Origin: Methanocorpusculum petauri | GTDB taxonomy: Archaea; Halobacteriota; Methanomicrobia; Methanomicrobiales; Methanocorpusculaceae | Length of the DNA: 64,000 nucleotides | Assembly: GCF_026891975.1 (NCBI RefSeq) | Contig: NZ_JAPTGB010000013.1 | Location: 1 to 64,000, forward strand | Reading direction: 5' to 3' | Position numbers and translations under genes: made by a program | The notes under the pieces: model-generated | Databases searched by the model: none | What the model was told of the DNA's origin: nothing | The model's input: only the letters and a program-made list of their open reading frames with translations | Shown here: positions 52,547-61,388 of the stretch, piece by piece | Layout of the letters: every line of letters begins with the position of its first letter | Numbering within the stretch: the stretch's first letter is position 1

Positions 52547-53257
52547 ATGTCCGTTAGTCCCGATGCCGAACTTGCCGCCCTCCGCACCGAACTTGCTGCT
52601 CTTCAGGCGTATCCCAAAGAAAAACTGGAGGAGATCATTGCAGAGGTGGGATTTTCCTGTACCTGCTGTGGCCGCTGCTGTACCCGTGCGTTCAACGGCC
52701 ATGTGTTTCTGCTGTCCGCGGATGCAGAACGATTACGAAGGTCTGCGCCGGAGATGCTGATGCCCGCACCGGATTTTCCCTACTCTGATGCTTCGGGGAA
52801 CTTCTATGTGTCCGGGTATGCACTCCGGACGAAACAAAACGGTGACTGCGTGTTCCTCTCGGAGGAAAAAAAGTGTACGATCTATGAAGACCGTTTTGCC
52901 ATTTGCCGGATTTATCCCTACATGCTCCACCGCGAGCCGGACAGTCGCGGCCATGTGGACTGGCGGCAGATCAGCGGTTTAGATGAGCACGGAGAGTATG
53001 ATGCTGTCATCCCTCCTGAAGAGACGGCACAGACTGCGGCGGCTGTCATTGCCTACGAGACTGCCTACCTCGAACAGGAGATCGCGTTTCATGAGGCACT
53101 GACGGCAAAGTTTTCCCAGGAGAACATCCGGTTCGTGCGGCGCGATCATGACCGGCGTACCCGCGAATTTTTGAAAGGGGTTGCTCACGCGACCGTCTAT
53201 GTCTGGGACGGGAAGATGTTTTCCCGGGAAGAAGCTGTTCCTGCCGAGTACCGGTAA
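52547..53257 (+). CDS. YkgJ-type cysteine-cluster protein
   Basis: I choose the ATG at 52547 (MSVSPDAELAALRTELAAL). The longer frame upstream adds 63 residues of low likelihood. The 236-aa protein has the CxCCGxCC motif CTCCGRCCTRAF (about residues 37-48) and later CVFLSEEKKCTIYEDRFAICRIYPY, the zinc or iron-binding pattern of YkgJ/Fe-S oxidoreductase-like proteins. The function is unknown. The C-terminus is helical. It is followed after 49 bases by a TrmO-like gene. Confidence 0.85.
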   Translation: MSVSPDAELAALRTELAALQAYPKEKLEEIIAEVGFSCTCCGRCCTRAFNGHVFLLSADAERLRRSAPEMLMPAPDFPYSDASGNFYVSGYALRTKQNGDCVFLSEEKKCTIYEDRFAICRIYPYMLHREPDSRGHVDWRQISGLDEHGEYDAVIPPEETAQTAAAVIAYETAYLEQEIAFHEALTAKFSQENIRFVRRDHDRRTREFLKGVAHATVYVWDGKMFSREEAVPAEYR

Positions 53258-53306
53258 GGAATAAAACCGCGTAACTCTTCTTAAAAGTAAACCAATATAC
53301 TTCCTC

Positions 53307-53813
53307 ATGGAACCTGTAACCTATCGGCCGGTCGGCGTTATTCACTCTCCGCACACGAGCCTTGCGGGGATGCCCATTCAGCCGCCCGCGGCAAAGTCCT
53401 TTGCCGGAACGCTTGAGGTCCTGCCGGAGCTTGCCGACGGTCTGACCGGTATTGAGGGATTTACCCGTCTGATTCTGATTTATCAGCTGCACAAAAGCGA
53501 AGGTTTCTCCCTGACAGCAACACCGTTCCTGGATACCACGACGCACGGAGTCTTTGCAACCCGTGTGCCCCGCCGCCCGAACCAGATCGGACTCTCCATC
53601 GTAAAACTGCTGGGACGAAAGGGCAATGGGCTGGAGATCGGGGAAGTGGATATCCTCGACGGAACCCCGGTGCTTGACATCAAACCGTATGTGCCGCCGT
53701 TTGATGCGTACCCGCAGGAGCGTTACGGCTGGTTTGAAGGGAAGCTGGATGACATCGAAGCTGCACGATCGGATGATCGGTTTATTTGTGGCAAATCAAA
53801 CACATCCGAGTAA
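53307..53813 (+). CDS. TrmO/TsaA-like protein, copy 1
   Basis: The 168-aa protein matches the TsaA beta-barrel: YRPVGVIHSPHT at the start, HGVFATRVPRRPNQIGLSIVKLLGRKGN (about residues 82-109) and DILDGTPVLDIKPYVPPFDA. Bacterial TrmO methylates t6A37 in tRNA; archaeal members include relatives of unsettled role. It is the full-length TsaA type. A paralogue of similar length lies at 56032-56514 in the metal-transporter operon. Confidence 0.88.
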   Translation: MEPVTYRPVGVIHSPHTSLAGMPIQPPAAKSFAGTLEVLPELADGLTGIEGFTRLILIYQLHKSEGFSLTATPFLDTTTHGVFATRVPRRPNQIGLSIVKLLGRKGNGLEIGEVDILDGTPVLDIKPYVPPFDAYPQERYGWFEGKLDDIEAARSDDRFICGKSNTSE

Positions 53814-53887
53814 CTTATTGCGGATCCTATAAATGAAGGTTAATTGGTTGTGGTGAACTGTAATCAAGTTGTATTAAACAGGTGTAT

Positions 53888-53915
53888 TTATCATTTCCGC
53901 CATCCTATATGATAA
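53888..53915 (+). promoter_or_regulatory. Inverted repeat upstream of the molbindin gene
   Basis: TTATCAT (53888-53894) and ATGATAA (53909-53915) flank a 14-base spacer directly before the molbindin ATG, and overlap the expected TATA position. It may be a binding site for an oxyanion-responsive regulator. Confidence 0.4.
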
Positions 53916-53924
53916 GAGATTAAC

Positions 53925-54134
53925 ATGAAAGTTAGCGCAAGAAACCAGCTGAAAGGAAAGATTGTGAAGCTCACGGAAGGCGCGGTCAACACCGAAGTTG
54001 TCATTGAGATCGCAGGCGGACAGCAGATCACCTCTGTTGTTACCAAGACTTCCGCACAGAACCTTGGTCTTGCAGTCGGCAAAGAAGCCTACGCAATCAT
54101 CAAGGCAAGCGAAGTCATGATCGGTACCGAATAA
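53925..54134 (+). CDS. mop: Molbindin (Mop/TOBE domain protein)
   Basis: The 69-aa protein is a single Mop domain: MKVSARNQLKGKIVKLTEGAVNTEVVIEI and SVVTKTSAQNLGLAVGKEAYAIIKASEVMIG. Molbindins bind molybdate or tungstate in hexameric rings and buffer the oxyanion in the cytoplasm. The same TOBE motif occurs at the C-terminus of the neighbouring ATPase. It is convergent with that transporter operon, and the two stops are 40 bases apart. Confidence 0.93.
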   Translation: MKVSARNQLKGKIVKLTEGAVNTEVVIEIAGGQQITSVVTKTSAQNLGLAVGKEAYAIIKASEVMIGTE

Positions 54135-54173
54135 ATCAGTTCCCCCCATTTTTCTTTCATTTTCTGTGTCCCG

Positions 54174-55229
54174 TTACCGGAATACATGTACTGCGGTTGC
54201 TTTGAATGTTACCCAGACCTCTGTACCGGAACAGAGTTTCAGCCGTTCCACACTCTGCCGCGTCAGTGCAGCAGTTACTATGATCCCGTTTCCGCAGTCC
54301 ACCGGGATCTTTGCGTAGATGCCGTTCTCCGCAACCCCGGCAACAATGCCGGGCAGCGAGTTCCGGGCCGAGGAGTCCAGCGGACTGGTTGAGAGGATAA
54401 GATCCTCGGGCCGGATGCCGACCCGTACCGGACCGGAGAGATCTGTTGCGGCGAACAGTTTTACCGGTCCGACTGCAATCTCTGCAGTTCCGGTCCCGTC
54501 GGGGGATGCTGTTCCGGAAAAGAGATTTTCCATTCCGGTAAAGTGTGCAATAAAGTCTGATGCGGGCCTGCGGAGAATTGTCTCCGGTGTTCCCTCCTGC
54601 GCAACCGCACCGTCTTTCATTACCACCACGCGGTCGGCAAGTGCATAGATGTCCTCGAAGTGGTGGGTGATGTGCAGAATCATCACGCCGGTTCTTGTGT
54701 GAATTTCTTTGATCTCCCGTCGCAGTCGTTCACGTGTTACGGTGTCCAGTGCCGAGAGCGGTTCGTCCAGCAGAAGCACACGGGGACGAAGCACCAGTGC
54801 CCGGGCGATTGCCGTGCGCTGCTGTTCTCCGCCGGAAAGCGTTGCGGGATAGCGATCCAGCAGATGGGCGATGCCGAGCGTTTCTGCAATTGATTCGGCT
54901 GCGGCATCCCGGTTTTCTCCAGATATGCCGCGCTGCCGGAGGCCGAATCCGATGTTCTCCCGAACTGTCATGTGAGGGAAGAGCATGTAGTCCTGATAGA
55001 CCATGCCGATGCCCCGCCGTTCCGGCGGGGCATCGGTAATATCTGTTCCGTCCAGAAGGATCCGTCCTTTATCGGGGCGATGAATTCCTGCAATCGTTTC
55101 CAGAAGAATGGTCTTTCCCGCACCGGTCGGCCCGAGGATGATGCAGTACTCACCGTCTGCAACCGATACACTGAGATCGGTGAACCGGAACTCACCAAGC
55201 GAAAGTGTCAGATCTGATATTTCAAGCAT
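54174..55229 (-). CDS. Tungstate/molybdate ABC transporter ATPase
   Basis: I choose the ATG at 55229 (MLEISDLTLSLGEF), which overlaps the permease stop; the longer frame adds 17 residues. The 351-aa protein has Walker A GPTGAGKT, signature LSGGEQQR and Walker B LLLDEPLSALD. A C-terminal TOBE region (SLPGIVAGVAENGIYAKIPV) binds oxyanion and can cause feedback inhibition. It is ModC/WtpC. Whether the load is tungstate or molybdate cannot be told from sequence; methanogens use both. Confidence 0.92.
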   Translation of the reverse strand: MLEISDLTLSLGEFRFTDLSVSVADGEYCIILGPTGAGKTILLETIAGIHRPDKGRILLDGTDITDAPPERRGIGMVYQDYMLFPHMTVRENIGFGLRQRGISGENRDAAAESIAETLGIAHLLDRYPATLSGGEQQRTAIARALVLRPRVLLLDEPLSALDTVTRERLRREIKEIHTRTGVMILHITHHFEDIYALADRVVVMKDGAVAQEGTPETILRRPASDFIAHFTGMENLFSGTASPDGTGTAEIAVGPVKLFAATDLSGPVRVGIRPEDLILSTSPLDSSARNSLPGIVAGVAENGIYAKIPVDCGNGIIVTAALTRQSVERLKLCSGTEVWVTFKATAVHVFR

Positions 55230-56028
55230 AGATTGTACTCCGTCCGTCGCCTGCGTACTCAACGATGAGGAGTGTTGCACCCGAGATTATCAGAAGGATC
55301 AGCGCTGCTGCAATCGCCATATCCAGGTCTCCCGTGGACATATTCAGGAACAGGGCAATGGGTAGTGTTTCGGTCTTCATCGCAATTGCTCCTGCAAGCA
55401 TCAGTACTGCACCAAATTCTCCCATTGCCTTTGACCAGGTAATGACAATTCCTGCTGCAAGACCGCTCTTTGCCATCGGCAGTGTCACTTGTGAAAACGC
55501 CCGCCACTCTGAACATCCGAGTGTCCGTGCTACATGTTCATACCGCGGACTGATCATGGCAAATGTTGAGCGGGCGATCCGGATCATGTAGGGGAGGTTT
55601 ACAAAGAACTGGGCGATTACAATGGCAATCGGGGTGTACACGATGAAGATGCCGAATCCGGAGAGAAACTGCCCGACGGGTGAGGTGACCGGTGAGAGAA
55701 AGATCAGCAGAGCTACGCCCGCCACCAGCGGCGGGAGCGACAGGGGGAGATTCAGAAGAATGTTGACCCAGCGTTTTCCGGCAAAGGGTTTTCGGGTCAT
55801 TATGTATGCGACCGGAACGGCGGCGGCCACGCAGCAGAATGTGGAGGTGACTGCGGTTATGAGCGAGAGCTGTACTGCAAACCAGATCTCTTCCGAGGTC
55901 AGTGCTGCAATCAGGGCTTCGGGTGTGGGAAATATCACCAGACCGCCGAAGACAACGATGAGCAGTATGACTGCGGCGGCTGTGAGGGCAAGGCAAAGCG
56001 CCTGAAAAAAGGAGGGAGTTTTTTGCAT
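55222..56028 (-). CDS. Tungstate/molybdate ABC transporter permease
   Basis: The 268-aa membrane protein has about six helices and the ModB EAA loop HVARTLGCSEWRAFSQVTLPMAKSGLAAG (about residues 160-188). LPLSLPPLVAGVALLI is typical of ModB/WtpB. It forms the channel with the ATPase. It starts 3 bases after the TrmO-like stop, so the genes are co-transcribed. Confidence 0.92.
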   Translation of the reverse strand: MQKTPSFFQALCLALTAAAVILLIVVFGGLVIFPTPEALIAALTSEEIWFAVQLSLITAVTSTFCCVAAAVPVAYIMTRKPFAGKRWVNILLNLPLSLPPLVAGVALLIFLSPVTSPVGQFLSGFGIFIVYTPIAIVIAQFFVNLPYMIRIARSTFAMISPRYEHVARTLGCSEWRAFSQVTLPMAKSGLAAGIVITWSKAMGEFGAVLMLAGAIAMKTETLPIALFLNMSTGDLDMAIAAALILLIISGATLLIVEYAGDGRSTIYA

Positions 56029-56031
56029 GGT

Positions 56032-56514
56032 TTACGAGAGGTTTTTGCTTTTTGCCGCAATGTTTGCCAGATGTTCACGGGTAAGCCAGCCGGATGAGGC
56101 ATCCGGGACTGCGTCAAACGCCGGGATGTAGGGTTTGATGTCGAGTACCGGTGTTCCATCCAGAAGGTCAATGCCTTCGATCAGCAGCAGGTTTTCTTTG
56201 CGTGCCAGAAGCCGCACCACGGAGAATCCGATTTTATTCGGGCGCGACATGTGGCGGGTTGCAAAGATGCCGTGAGATGCCCCGCCGTCCACCATTGGTT
56301 TTTCTGCGAGCAGTTCTGCGGGAGCACGGTCAAGCCGGACGAGGAGCATCAGGTGCGTGAAGGTCTCGATCTGATCGAGACCGCAGGCGTACTCGGGTTT
56401 TACTTCAATGGTACCGCGCCCGGTGGAGCAGAGGCTCTGTACCGGTGTCTGCATCATGTCTGTGTAGGGTGTTCTGAGCCGGCCGATTGCGTTGATCGTG
56501 AAGGTGTCTTCCAT
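56032..56514 (-). CDS. TrmO/TsaA-like protein within the metal-transporter operon
   Basis: The 160-aa protein has the TsaA pattern (NAIGRLRTPYTD; HGIFATRHMSRPNKIGFSVVRLLARKEN; GIDLLDGTPVLDIKPYIPAFDA). It lies between the binding-protein gene (6 bases) and the permease gene (3 bases), an intimate place that suggests a link to the metal rather than only to tRNA. It differs from copy 1 at 53307. The DGT-VLDIKPY core is kept in both. The role is inferred and not settled. Confidence 0.85.
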   Translation of the reverse strand: MEDTFTINAIGRLRTPYTDMMQTPVQSLCSTGRGTIEVKPEYACGLDQIETFTHLMLLVRLDRAPAELLAEKPMVDGGASHGIFATRHMSRPNKIGFSVVRLLARKENLLLIEGIDLLDGTPVLDIKPYIPAFDAVPDASSGWLTREHLANIAAKSKNLS

Positions 56515-56520
56515 CGCTTT

Positions 56521-57318
56521 TCAGCTCGTGTACTTTTCGTTCGGGTATGCGGGGAAACCGTACTTTTCAAAGATTGCTTTACCCTCGGCGGAAACAACAA
56601 AGTCTGCGAACTTCTGGGCGAGTTCGGGCTGTGTGGTGAAGGTGGTAATGCCGATTGGCGCAATCAGAATCGAGTTGTCGGTAACCGGAATTTCGATTAG
56701 GTCAAACCGGTCGCCTTTTGCGTTGTCCATGGTGAGAAGTGCGGCGTCCGCGTTTCCGGTGGACATTGCGGTTACTACTTCGTTGATGGTTGCACCGCGG
56801 AGTACGACGTTTTTCTCGATTTCTGCGGTGACGCCGTAGTTGTCAAAGATTTTGACTCCGGCTTTTCCAATCGCAGTCGCGTTGATATCACCCAAGGCAA
56901 GCCGTACTCCCGGTTTTGCGAGGTTTGCAACGGTCTGAATGCCAAGGGGATTGCCTTTCTGTACGGCGATGATTGGGACGTGATAGGCAACAAGCTGGGA
57001 GTTGTTCGATACGAGGCCTTTTTTTACGGCGTTCTGGTAGTCAGGCTGACCGCCGGGGATGAAGGCGTCGCCGAGGTGTGAGGTTTCCATCTGGGAGATA
57101 AGGACTCCGGAGCCGCCGTAGGTCAGATCAACGGTAACACTATTCTTTTCGCCGAAGACGGTGCCGATTTCGGCCATGGGGCCTTTGAGTCCTGCTCCTG
57201 CATAGATGAGGAGTGTTTTGTTTTCGTCTCCTGCGGGAGTGCCGATACAGCCTGCAGCACAGATAACAGCTGCGAGTACTGCCAGAGTCAGGAGTATCAG
57301 TCCGGATACACGTTTCAT
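56521..57318 (-). CDS. Tungstate/molybdate-binding lipoprotein
   Basis: The 265-aa protein has a lipoprotein signal (LTLAVLAAVICAAGC) and a ModA-type fold: LLIYAGAGLKGPMAEIG, TYGGSGVLISQMETSHLGDAFIPGG, and DNAKGDRFDLIEIP. The GAGLKGPM start and GGSG phrase fit oxyanion pockets. It is the first gene of the operon. A clear cluster of palindromes lies in the 200-base divergent region toward moeA. Confidence 0.9.
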   Translation of the reverse strand: MKRVSGLILLTLAVLAAVICAAGCIGTPAGDENKTLLIYAGAGLKGPMAEIGTVFGEKNSVTVDLTYGGSGVLISQMETSHLGDAFIPGGQPDYQNAVKKGLVSNNSQLVAYHVPIIAVQKGNPLGIQTVANLAKPGVRLALGDINATAIGKAGVKIFDNYGVTAEIEKNVVLRGATINEVVTAMSTGNADAALLTMDNAKGDRFDLIEIPVTDNSILIAPIGITTFTTQPELAQKFADFVVSAEGKAIFEKYGFPAYPNEKYTS

Positions 57319-57518
57319 GAATTTACCATATGCGGATTCATCATAATAACAGTATCTAATCTTTTTGAAAATGTTAATCTGATTAAATTAACTATGTTCA
57401 ATACCCCGGAATACTAATCATTATTTATTTTGTCAACCATGTTGTTAGATATGATATGTGAAGCGACAGGGAGACGGACGGAGCATCTCGTCTCCGGGAT
57501 CACGTGCGGGAAGGCTGT
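57319..57518. promoter_or_regulatory. Divergent promoter region of transporter operon and moeA
   Basis: The 200 AT-rich bases serve both directions. GTTAAT-N8-ATTAAC lies at 57373-57392. Several TATA-like stretches occur. A shared oxyanion-responsive regulator acting on both sides is plausible. I could not identify a known ModE or TunR site. Confidence 0.45.
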
Positions 57519-58721
57519 ATGAGGTTTTTAAAGCTGGTGTCCTCTGCCGAGGCTGAAAAGACTCTGCTGGCTCTGGCACATCCTCTGCCGGAAGAGCTGG
57601 TGCCGCTTGCAGAGTCGGTTGGCCGCATACTGTCGCGCAGGATTTTGTCTCCTGAAAATATTCCGGGGTTTCACCGGTCGGTCAAGGACGGATATGCTGT
57701 CCGGTCGGTGGATACGCTGGGTGCTGCGGAGCAGAAGCCGAAACTTTTGAGACTGACGGGCAGGATTCTGATGGGACAGAATGCATCAGGCAGTCTTGCG
57801 GCAGGGACGACGAAGTACATTCCAACCGGCGGCGTGATGCCGGAAGGTGCGGATGCGGTGGTGATGCAGGAGAGTACGGAGCTTGCCGGGGATATGGTTC
57901 TGATCAAAGGACCGGTTAATCCGGGTGCGGATGTGCTGCGTGCGGATGAGGATTTTGCCGAGGGCGAGGTGGTGCTGCGTGCAGGAACGAAACTAACTGC
58001 CCAGGCAACCGGTGTACTTGCGGCGTTTGGTGTTGATCCGGTTCCGGTGGTGCGGCAGGCGCGTGTCGGTATTATTTCGACCGGGAATGAACTGGTTGTT
58101 CCGTCTATGGTACGGGAACCGGGTCAGGTCCGGGATGCAAACAGTGCGCTTTTGATTTCGTTTATGCGTGAGTCAGGTGCTGTGCCGGTTTTTTATGGTA
58201 TTGTGCCGGATGAGGCGCCGGCTCTTTTGCCGGTGCTTGCGGCTGCGGCTGCGGCGTGTGATCTGGTGGTTGTTTCGGGGGGGAGTTCCAAGGATGAGCG
58301 GGATGTCACGGCGGGTGTTCTTGCTGAACTTGGTACTGTTGATGTGCACGGGGTTTCTATTGCGCCGGGCAAGCCGACGATTATCGGTTCGATCGGGACA
58401 ACCCCTGTGCTCTGTCTTCCGGGCCATCCGGCGGCTGCGTATATGATCACTTCTGTGTTTGCAGGACCGCTGCTCCGGAAGATGTCGGGTGAGATTTTTT
58501 CGCCGAAGCGTGTTTCTGCCCCGCTTTCGATGAGTTTTCCGTCGGAGAAGGGGCGGGAGGATCTGGTGCGTGTCCGGATTCTTCCGGATGGCCGGGCTGA
58601 GCCGATTTTCGGCAAGTCGGGTCTTTTGAATACGCTTGTACGAAGTGACGGCTATATCCGGGTTCCGGCCGGTCTTGACGGCTGTGAGGCGGGAGAGGTC
58701 GCGGAGGTATATCTATGGTAA
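57519..58721 (+). CDS. moeA: Molybdopterin molybdenumtransferase MoeA, copy 1
   Basis: I choose the ATG at 57519 with GGAAGG 5 bases ahead over a GTG at 57504. The 400-aa protein shows the MoeA pattern: FHRSVKDGYAVRS (about residues 50-62), PTGGVMPEGADAVVMQE, ISTGNELV, DANSALL, GGSSKDERDV and CLPGHPAAAY. MoeA inserts molybdate or tungstate into adenylylated molybdopterin, needed for formylmethanofuran dehydrogenase and formate dehydrogenase. It overlaps the second moeA by 7 bases. Confidence 0.95.
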   Translation: MRFLKLVSSAEAEKTLLALAHPLPEELVPLAESVGRILSRRILSPENIPGFHRSVKDGYAVRSVDTLGAAEQKPKLLRLTGRILMGQNASGSLAAGTTKYIPTGGVMPEGADAVVMQESTELAGDMVLIKGPVNPGADVLRADEDFAEGEVVLRAGTKLTAQATGVLAAFGVDPVPVVRQARVGIISTGNELVVPSMVREPGQVRDANSALLISFMRESGAVPVFYGIVPDEAPALLPVLAAAAAACDLVVVSGGSSKDERDVTAGVLAELGTVDVHGVSIAPGKPTIIGSIGTTPVLCLPGHPAAAYMITSVFAGPLLRKMSGEIFSPKRVSAPLSMSFPSEKGREDLVRVRILPDGRAEPIFGKSGLLNTLVRSDGYIRVPAGLDGCEAGEVAEVYLW

Positions 58722-60226
58722 TGAAACGTTATCTGCATCAGATTACAGCCGATGAGGCTGTTACAATTATTACGAGTGTTCCGCCGCATGTATCTTCCCG
58801 GCGTATGCGGGTTGTTGATGCGGTGGGTCACCGGCTTGCTGAATCGCTGTATGCGCAGTATTCGGTTCCGGAGGTTCCGGTTTCGGCGATGGATGGTTTT
58901 GCGGTCCGGTCGGCGGAGACGATTGGGGCGGGAGATCAGGCGCCGGTTCTTCTTCGTGAGTTTGTGCGGGTGAATACGGGTAATGTGATTCCGAAGGGGT
59001 TCGATGCGGTTGTCCGTGTTGAGGATGCCTGGTTTGACGGGGATGATCCGGATGAGATTACGGTTCGCAAGTCGGTGAATCCGGGGACGAATGTCCGTGC
59101 GGCGGGCGAGGATATTAAGGAGGGGCAGCTGATTCTTCCTGCGGGAACAGTGATCCGACCGTTTGATGTGGGTGCTGTTGCTTCTTACGGGATTACGCAT
59201 GTGAGTGTTTTCCGGATTTCGGTGGGTATTCTGCCGACGGGTACGGAGTTGATTCTGCCAGGGAACCGGCCGCTTCCGGGGCAGGTGGTGGAGAGTAATA
59301 CGCCGATGGCGGAGGCGTATCTCCGTGAGTTTGGTGTTGATGTTGTGCGGTACCCGCCGGTGGTGGATAATCCTGTGCTGATCCGCGGGGCGTTGGAGCG
59401 TGTTCTTGCGGAGAATGATGTTGCTATTGTGTCTGCGGGGTCGTCTGCGGGGACGAAGGATTTTACGGCGTCGGTGATTACGGAGATGGGGGAGCTGTTG
59501 TTCCACGGGGTTGCGATGAAGCCGGCAAAGCCTGCGATGTTTGGTGTTATTGCGGGGAAGCCGGTGTTTGGTCTGCCGGGTTATCCGCTTTCGGCGCAGA
59601 CGGTTCTGCGCGTGTTTGTCCGTGAGCTTCTGGAGGGCTGGGGGTGGACGGGGCCTGTTGAGGAGTTTGTGCAGGTGGAGCTGGGCGATTCGATTTCTTC
59701 CGAGGGGGGTATTGATGAGTTCAGTCTGCATGCGGCGGCCAGGGTGAATGATCGGTATGTGGTGATTCCGCAGTCCCGGGGTGCGAGTGTGCAGATGACG
59801 GGTGTCCGGTCGAATGTGGTGATCCGTGTTCCGTACGGGGTTGAGGGTTTTGAGGCGGGGGATGAGGTTCCGGCGCTTCTTACGGTGCCGCGGGAGGAGC
59901 TTGACCGGACGGTGCTGATTGCGGGGGTGTATGATCCGGTTCTTGATGTTCTTGCGGAGGCGGCGATGAAGGCCGGTATCCGTGTTCGGTGCGGGAACTT
60001 TAGTGGTTTGTCGGGTCTGCTGCTGCTGTTGAAGAACTGTTGTCATGCGGTCTGCATTCGGGACGAGGCTGATCTTGCGGTGCTCGGCGATACGGGGGTG
60101 TTTGTCCGTTCGTTTGGCGGGCCGGACGGGTCTGCGGTGCGGCTGGTGTGCCGGACGGAGATGGCGGAGGATCCTCTGATGCAGAAATTGTTTGCGGTGA
60201 TGGATTCGGCTGTGTTCCGGTCCTGA
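58715..60226 (+). CDS. MoeA, copy 2, with shortened PBP-like C-terminal part
   Basis: The ATG at 58715 has GGAGGT six bases ahead. The 503-aa protein keeps the MoeA core (SAMDGFAVRS; IPKGFDAVVRVED; LPTGTELIL; ESNTPMAEA; GSSAGTKDFT; LPGYPLSAQ). About residues 390-503 add a segment starting LDRTVLIAGVYDPVLDVLAEAA, like the first third of the PBP-like domain in archaeal MoeA fusions, which is usually about twice as long. Such fusions may tune metal choice. Two MoeA proteins could serve Mo and W separately (inference). Confidence 0.9.
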   Translation: MVMKRYLHQITADEAVTIITSVPPHVSSRRMRVVDAVGHRLAESLYAQYSVPEVPVSAMDGFAVRSAETIGAGDQAPVLLREFVRVNTGNVIPKGFDAVVRVEDAWFDGDDPDEITVRKSVNPGTNVRAAGEDIKEGQLILPAGTVIRPFDVGAVASYGITHVSVFRISVGILPTGTELILPGNRPLPGQVVESNTPMAEAYLREFGVDVVRYPPVVDNPVLIRGALERVLAENDVAIVSAGSSAGTKDFTASVITEMGELLFHGVAMKPAKPAMFGVIAGKPVFGLPGYPLSAQTVLRVFVRELLEGWGWTGPVEEFVQVELGDSISSEGGIDEFSLHAAARVNDRYVVIPQSRGASVQMTGVRSNVVIRVPYGVEGFEAGDEVPALLTVPREELDRTVLIAGVYDPVLDVLAEAAMKAGIRVRCGNFSGLSGLLLLLKNCCHAVCIRDEADLAVLGDTGVFVRSFGGPDGSAVRLVCRTEMAEDPLMQKLFAVMDSAVFRS

Positions 60227-60599
60227 TCTTCTTTTTTTGTATCCGGGTCTGACGGTTCCGTGGATGGGGTTGTTTTTGCGTGCGATTTGTTCGATGGTTT
60301 TTTTCCTGAGAGGGGTTGGTTTCTGAGTTTTCCACGGTTGCGGAGCCGGGGGTGTTAGGGAGTGTGCGGATTTTTTTCCTGTGTGGTTCCGGGTGGTATG
60401 TGTCTCCTCTGCTGTTTTGGCATATCGGGTTCCTGCGTGTCCCTGTTATGCGCCGCAGGTGCATGTGTGGTATGCGGATACTCACAGTCATCACCTGCCA
60501 GTCTGCATTTTTCCAAAAAAATGCTTTAGAATGATCCGCAAAGTCATGTTGTGCGATCACAAATCTATATCTGATCAAAGCAGGTATTACTATGGTAAT
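60227..60599 (+). other. Intergenic region before pilin operon
   Basis: After the T-run at 60232-60238 that ends moeA come 360 bases without a supported gene. Frames here read through into the first pilin without a signal. AT-rich ACAAATCTATATCTG near 60560-60575 may be the pilin TATA region. Confidence 0.45.
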
Positions 60600-61388
60600 A
60601 TGATCCGTTCGGCGTGTGATGAGGGAGTTACGGAAATCATCGGTTTTGTGCTGATTATGGGGCTGGTGGTGGTGGTACTGTTTGGTATGGCTCTGATTGT
60701 TCCGCCGCTGAACGGGGCGGCGATTGAGGGGGAGCTGGCGCTTGGTGCGGTGCAGGGTGTTTCGAATCTGAAGTATGATATGGATCTGTTGTGGGAGAGT
60801 CCGGTGATGAAGAATGTGAACCGGAGTGTGCTGATTCAGTTGTCGACGCCGAGGCGGGGGATTGTGTCGATGCTGCCGGTGTTTACGCCGAGGATCGGGT
60901 CTGCGACGATGTCGGCGGGGGTGTCAGGGGTTACGGTGACGGTTGGTGATACGCGGTATGATAATCTGCTGAGGCTGAGCTATGCGACGTCAAATAATTA
61001 TGCGCCGGATTCGATGGTGGTGTATGAGGCGGGGGCAGTGCTTGCGGGGACGCGCGATTCCCGTTCGCTGGTGCTTGTACCGAGTGTGGGGAATGCGTCC
61101 GACGGGTCGCTGCTGATGGTTCTGCCGTGTCTGGCTGATGGCGGGGAGTCGTCAGTTTCGGGAAACAGTTTCGGGGTGGTTGAGTACCGGCTGATTGATA
61201 CGAATGTTACCTCCTATTCCAATCCTCAGATTATGATCAACGGTGCGGAAGAGAGTCTGGCGGCTGCGAAGAGTCTGGTGGATCTTATTCCAGTCATGGT
61301 TTCCGATGATGGGACGATATCGTATTCCGGTACGGTGAGGGTGATGACGGCGAATTATTCGGTTGTGATGCGGGGGGCTGTTCCATGA
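60600..61388 (+). CDS. Type IV pilin-like protein 1
   Basis: I choose the ATG at 60600. The protein begins MIRSACDEGVTEIIGFVLIMGL, the archaeal class III prepilin form: a short charged leader, DEGV at the cleavage/VSxVIG region, then a hydrophobic helix. The 262-aa product is longer than common pilins and has an Asp/Ser/Val-rich beta head. It likely forms surface filaments or a pseudopilus with the three following genes. The stop overlaps the next ATG (ATGATG). Confidence 0.82.
   Translation: MIRSACDEGVTEIIGFVLIMGLVVVVLFGMALIVPPLNGAAIEGELALGAVQGVSNLKYDMDLLWESPVMKNVNRSVLIQLSTPRRGIVSMLPVFTPRIGSATMSAGVSGVTVTVGDTRYDNLLRLSYATSNNYAPDSMVVYEAGAVLAGTRDSRSLVLVPSVGNASDGSLLMVLPCLADGGESSVSGNSFGVVEYRLIDTNVTSYSNPQIMINGAEESLAAAKSLVDLIPVMVSDDGTISYSGTVRVMTANYSVVMRGAVP

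Noticed and set aside
58652-60046. 464-codon frame opposite the second moeA
   Set aside because: Arg/His/Asn-rich composition and exact overlap with a clear MoeA protein show that it is a shadow of high-GC coding DNA.
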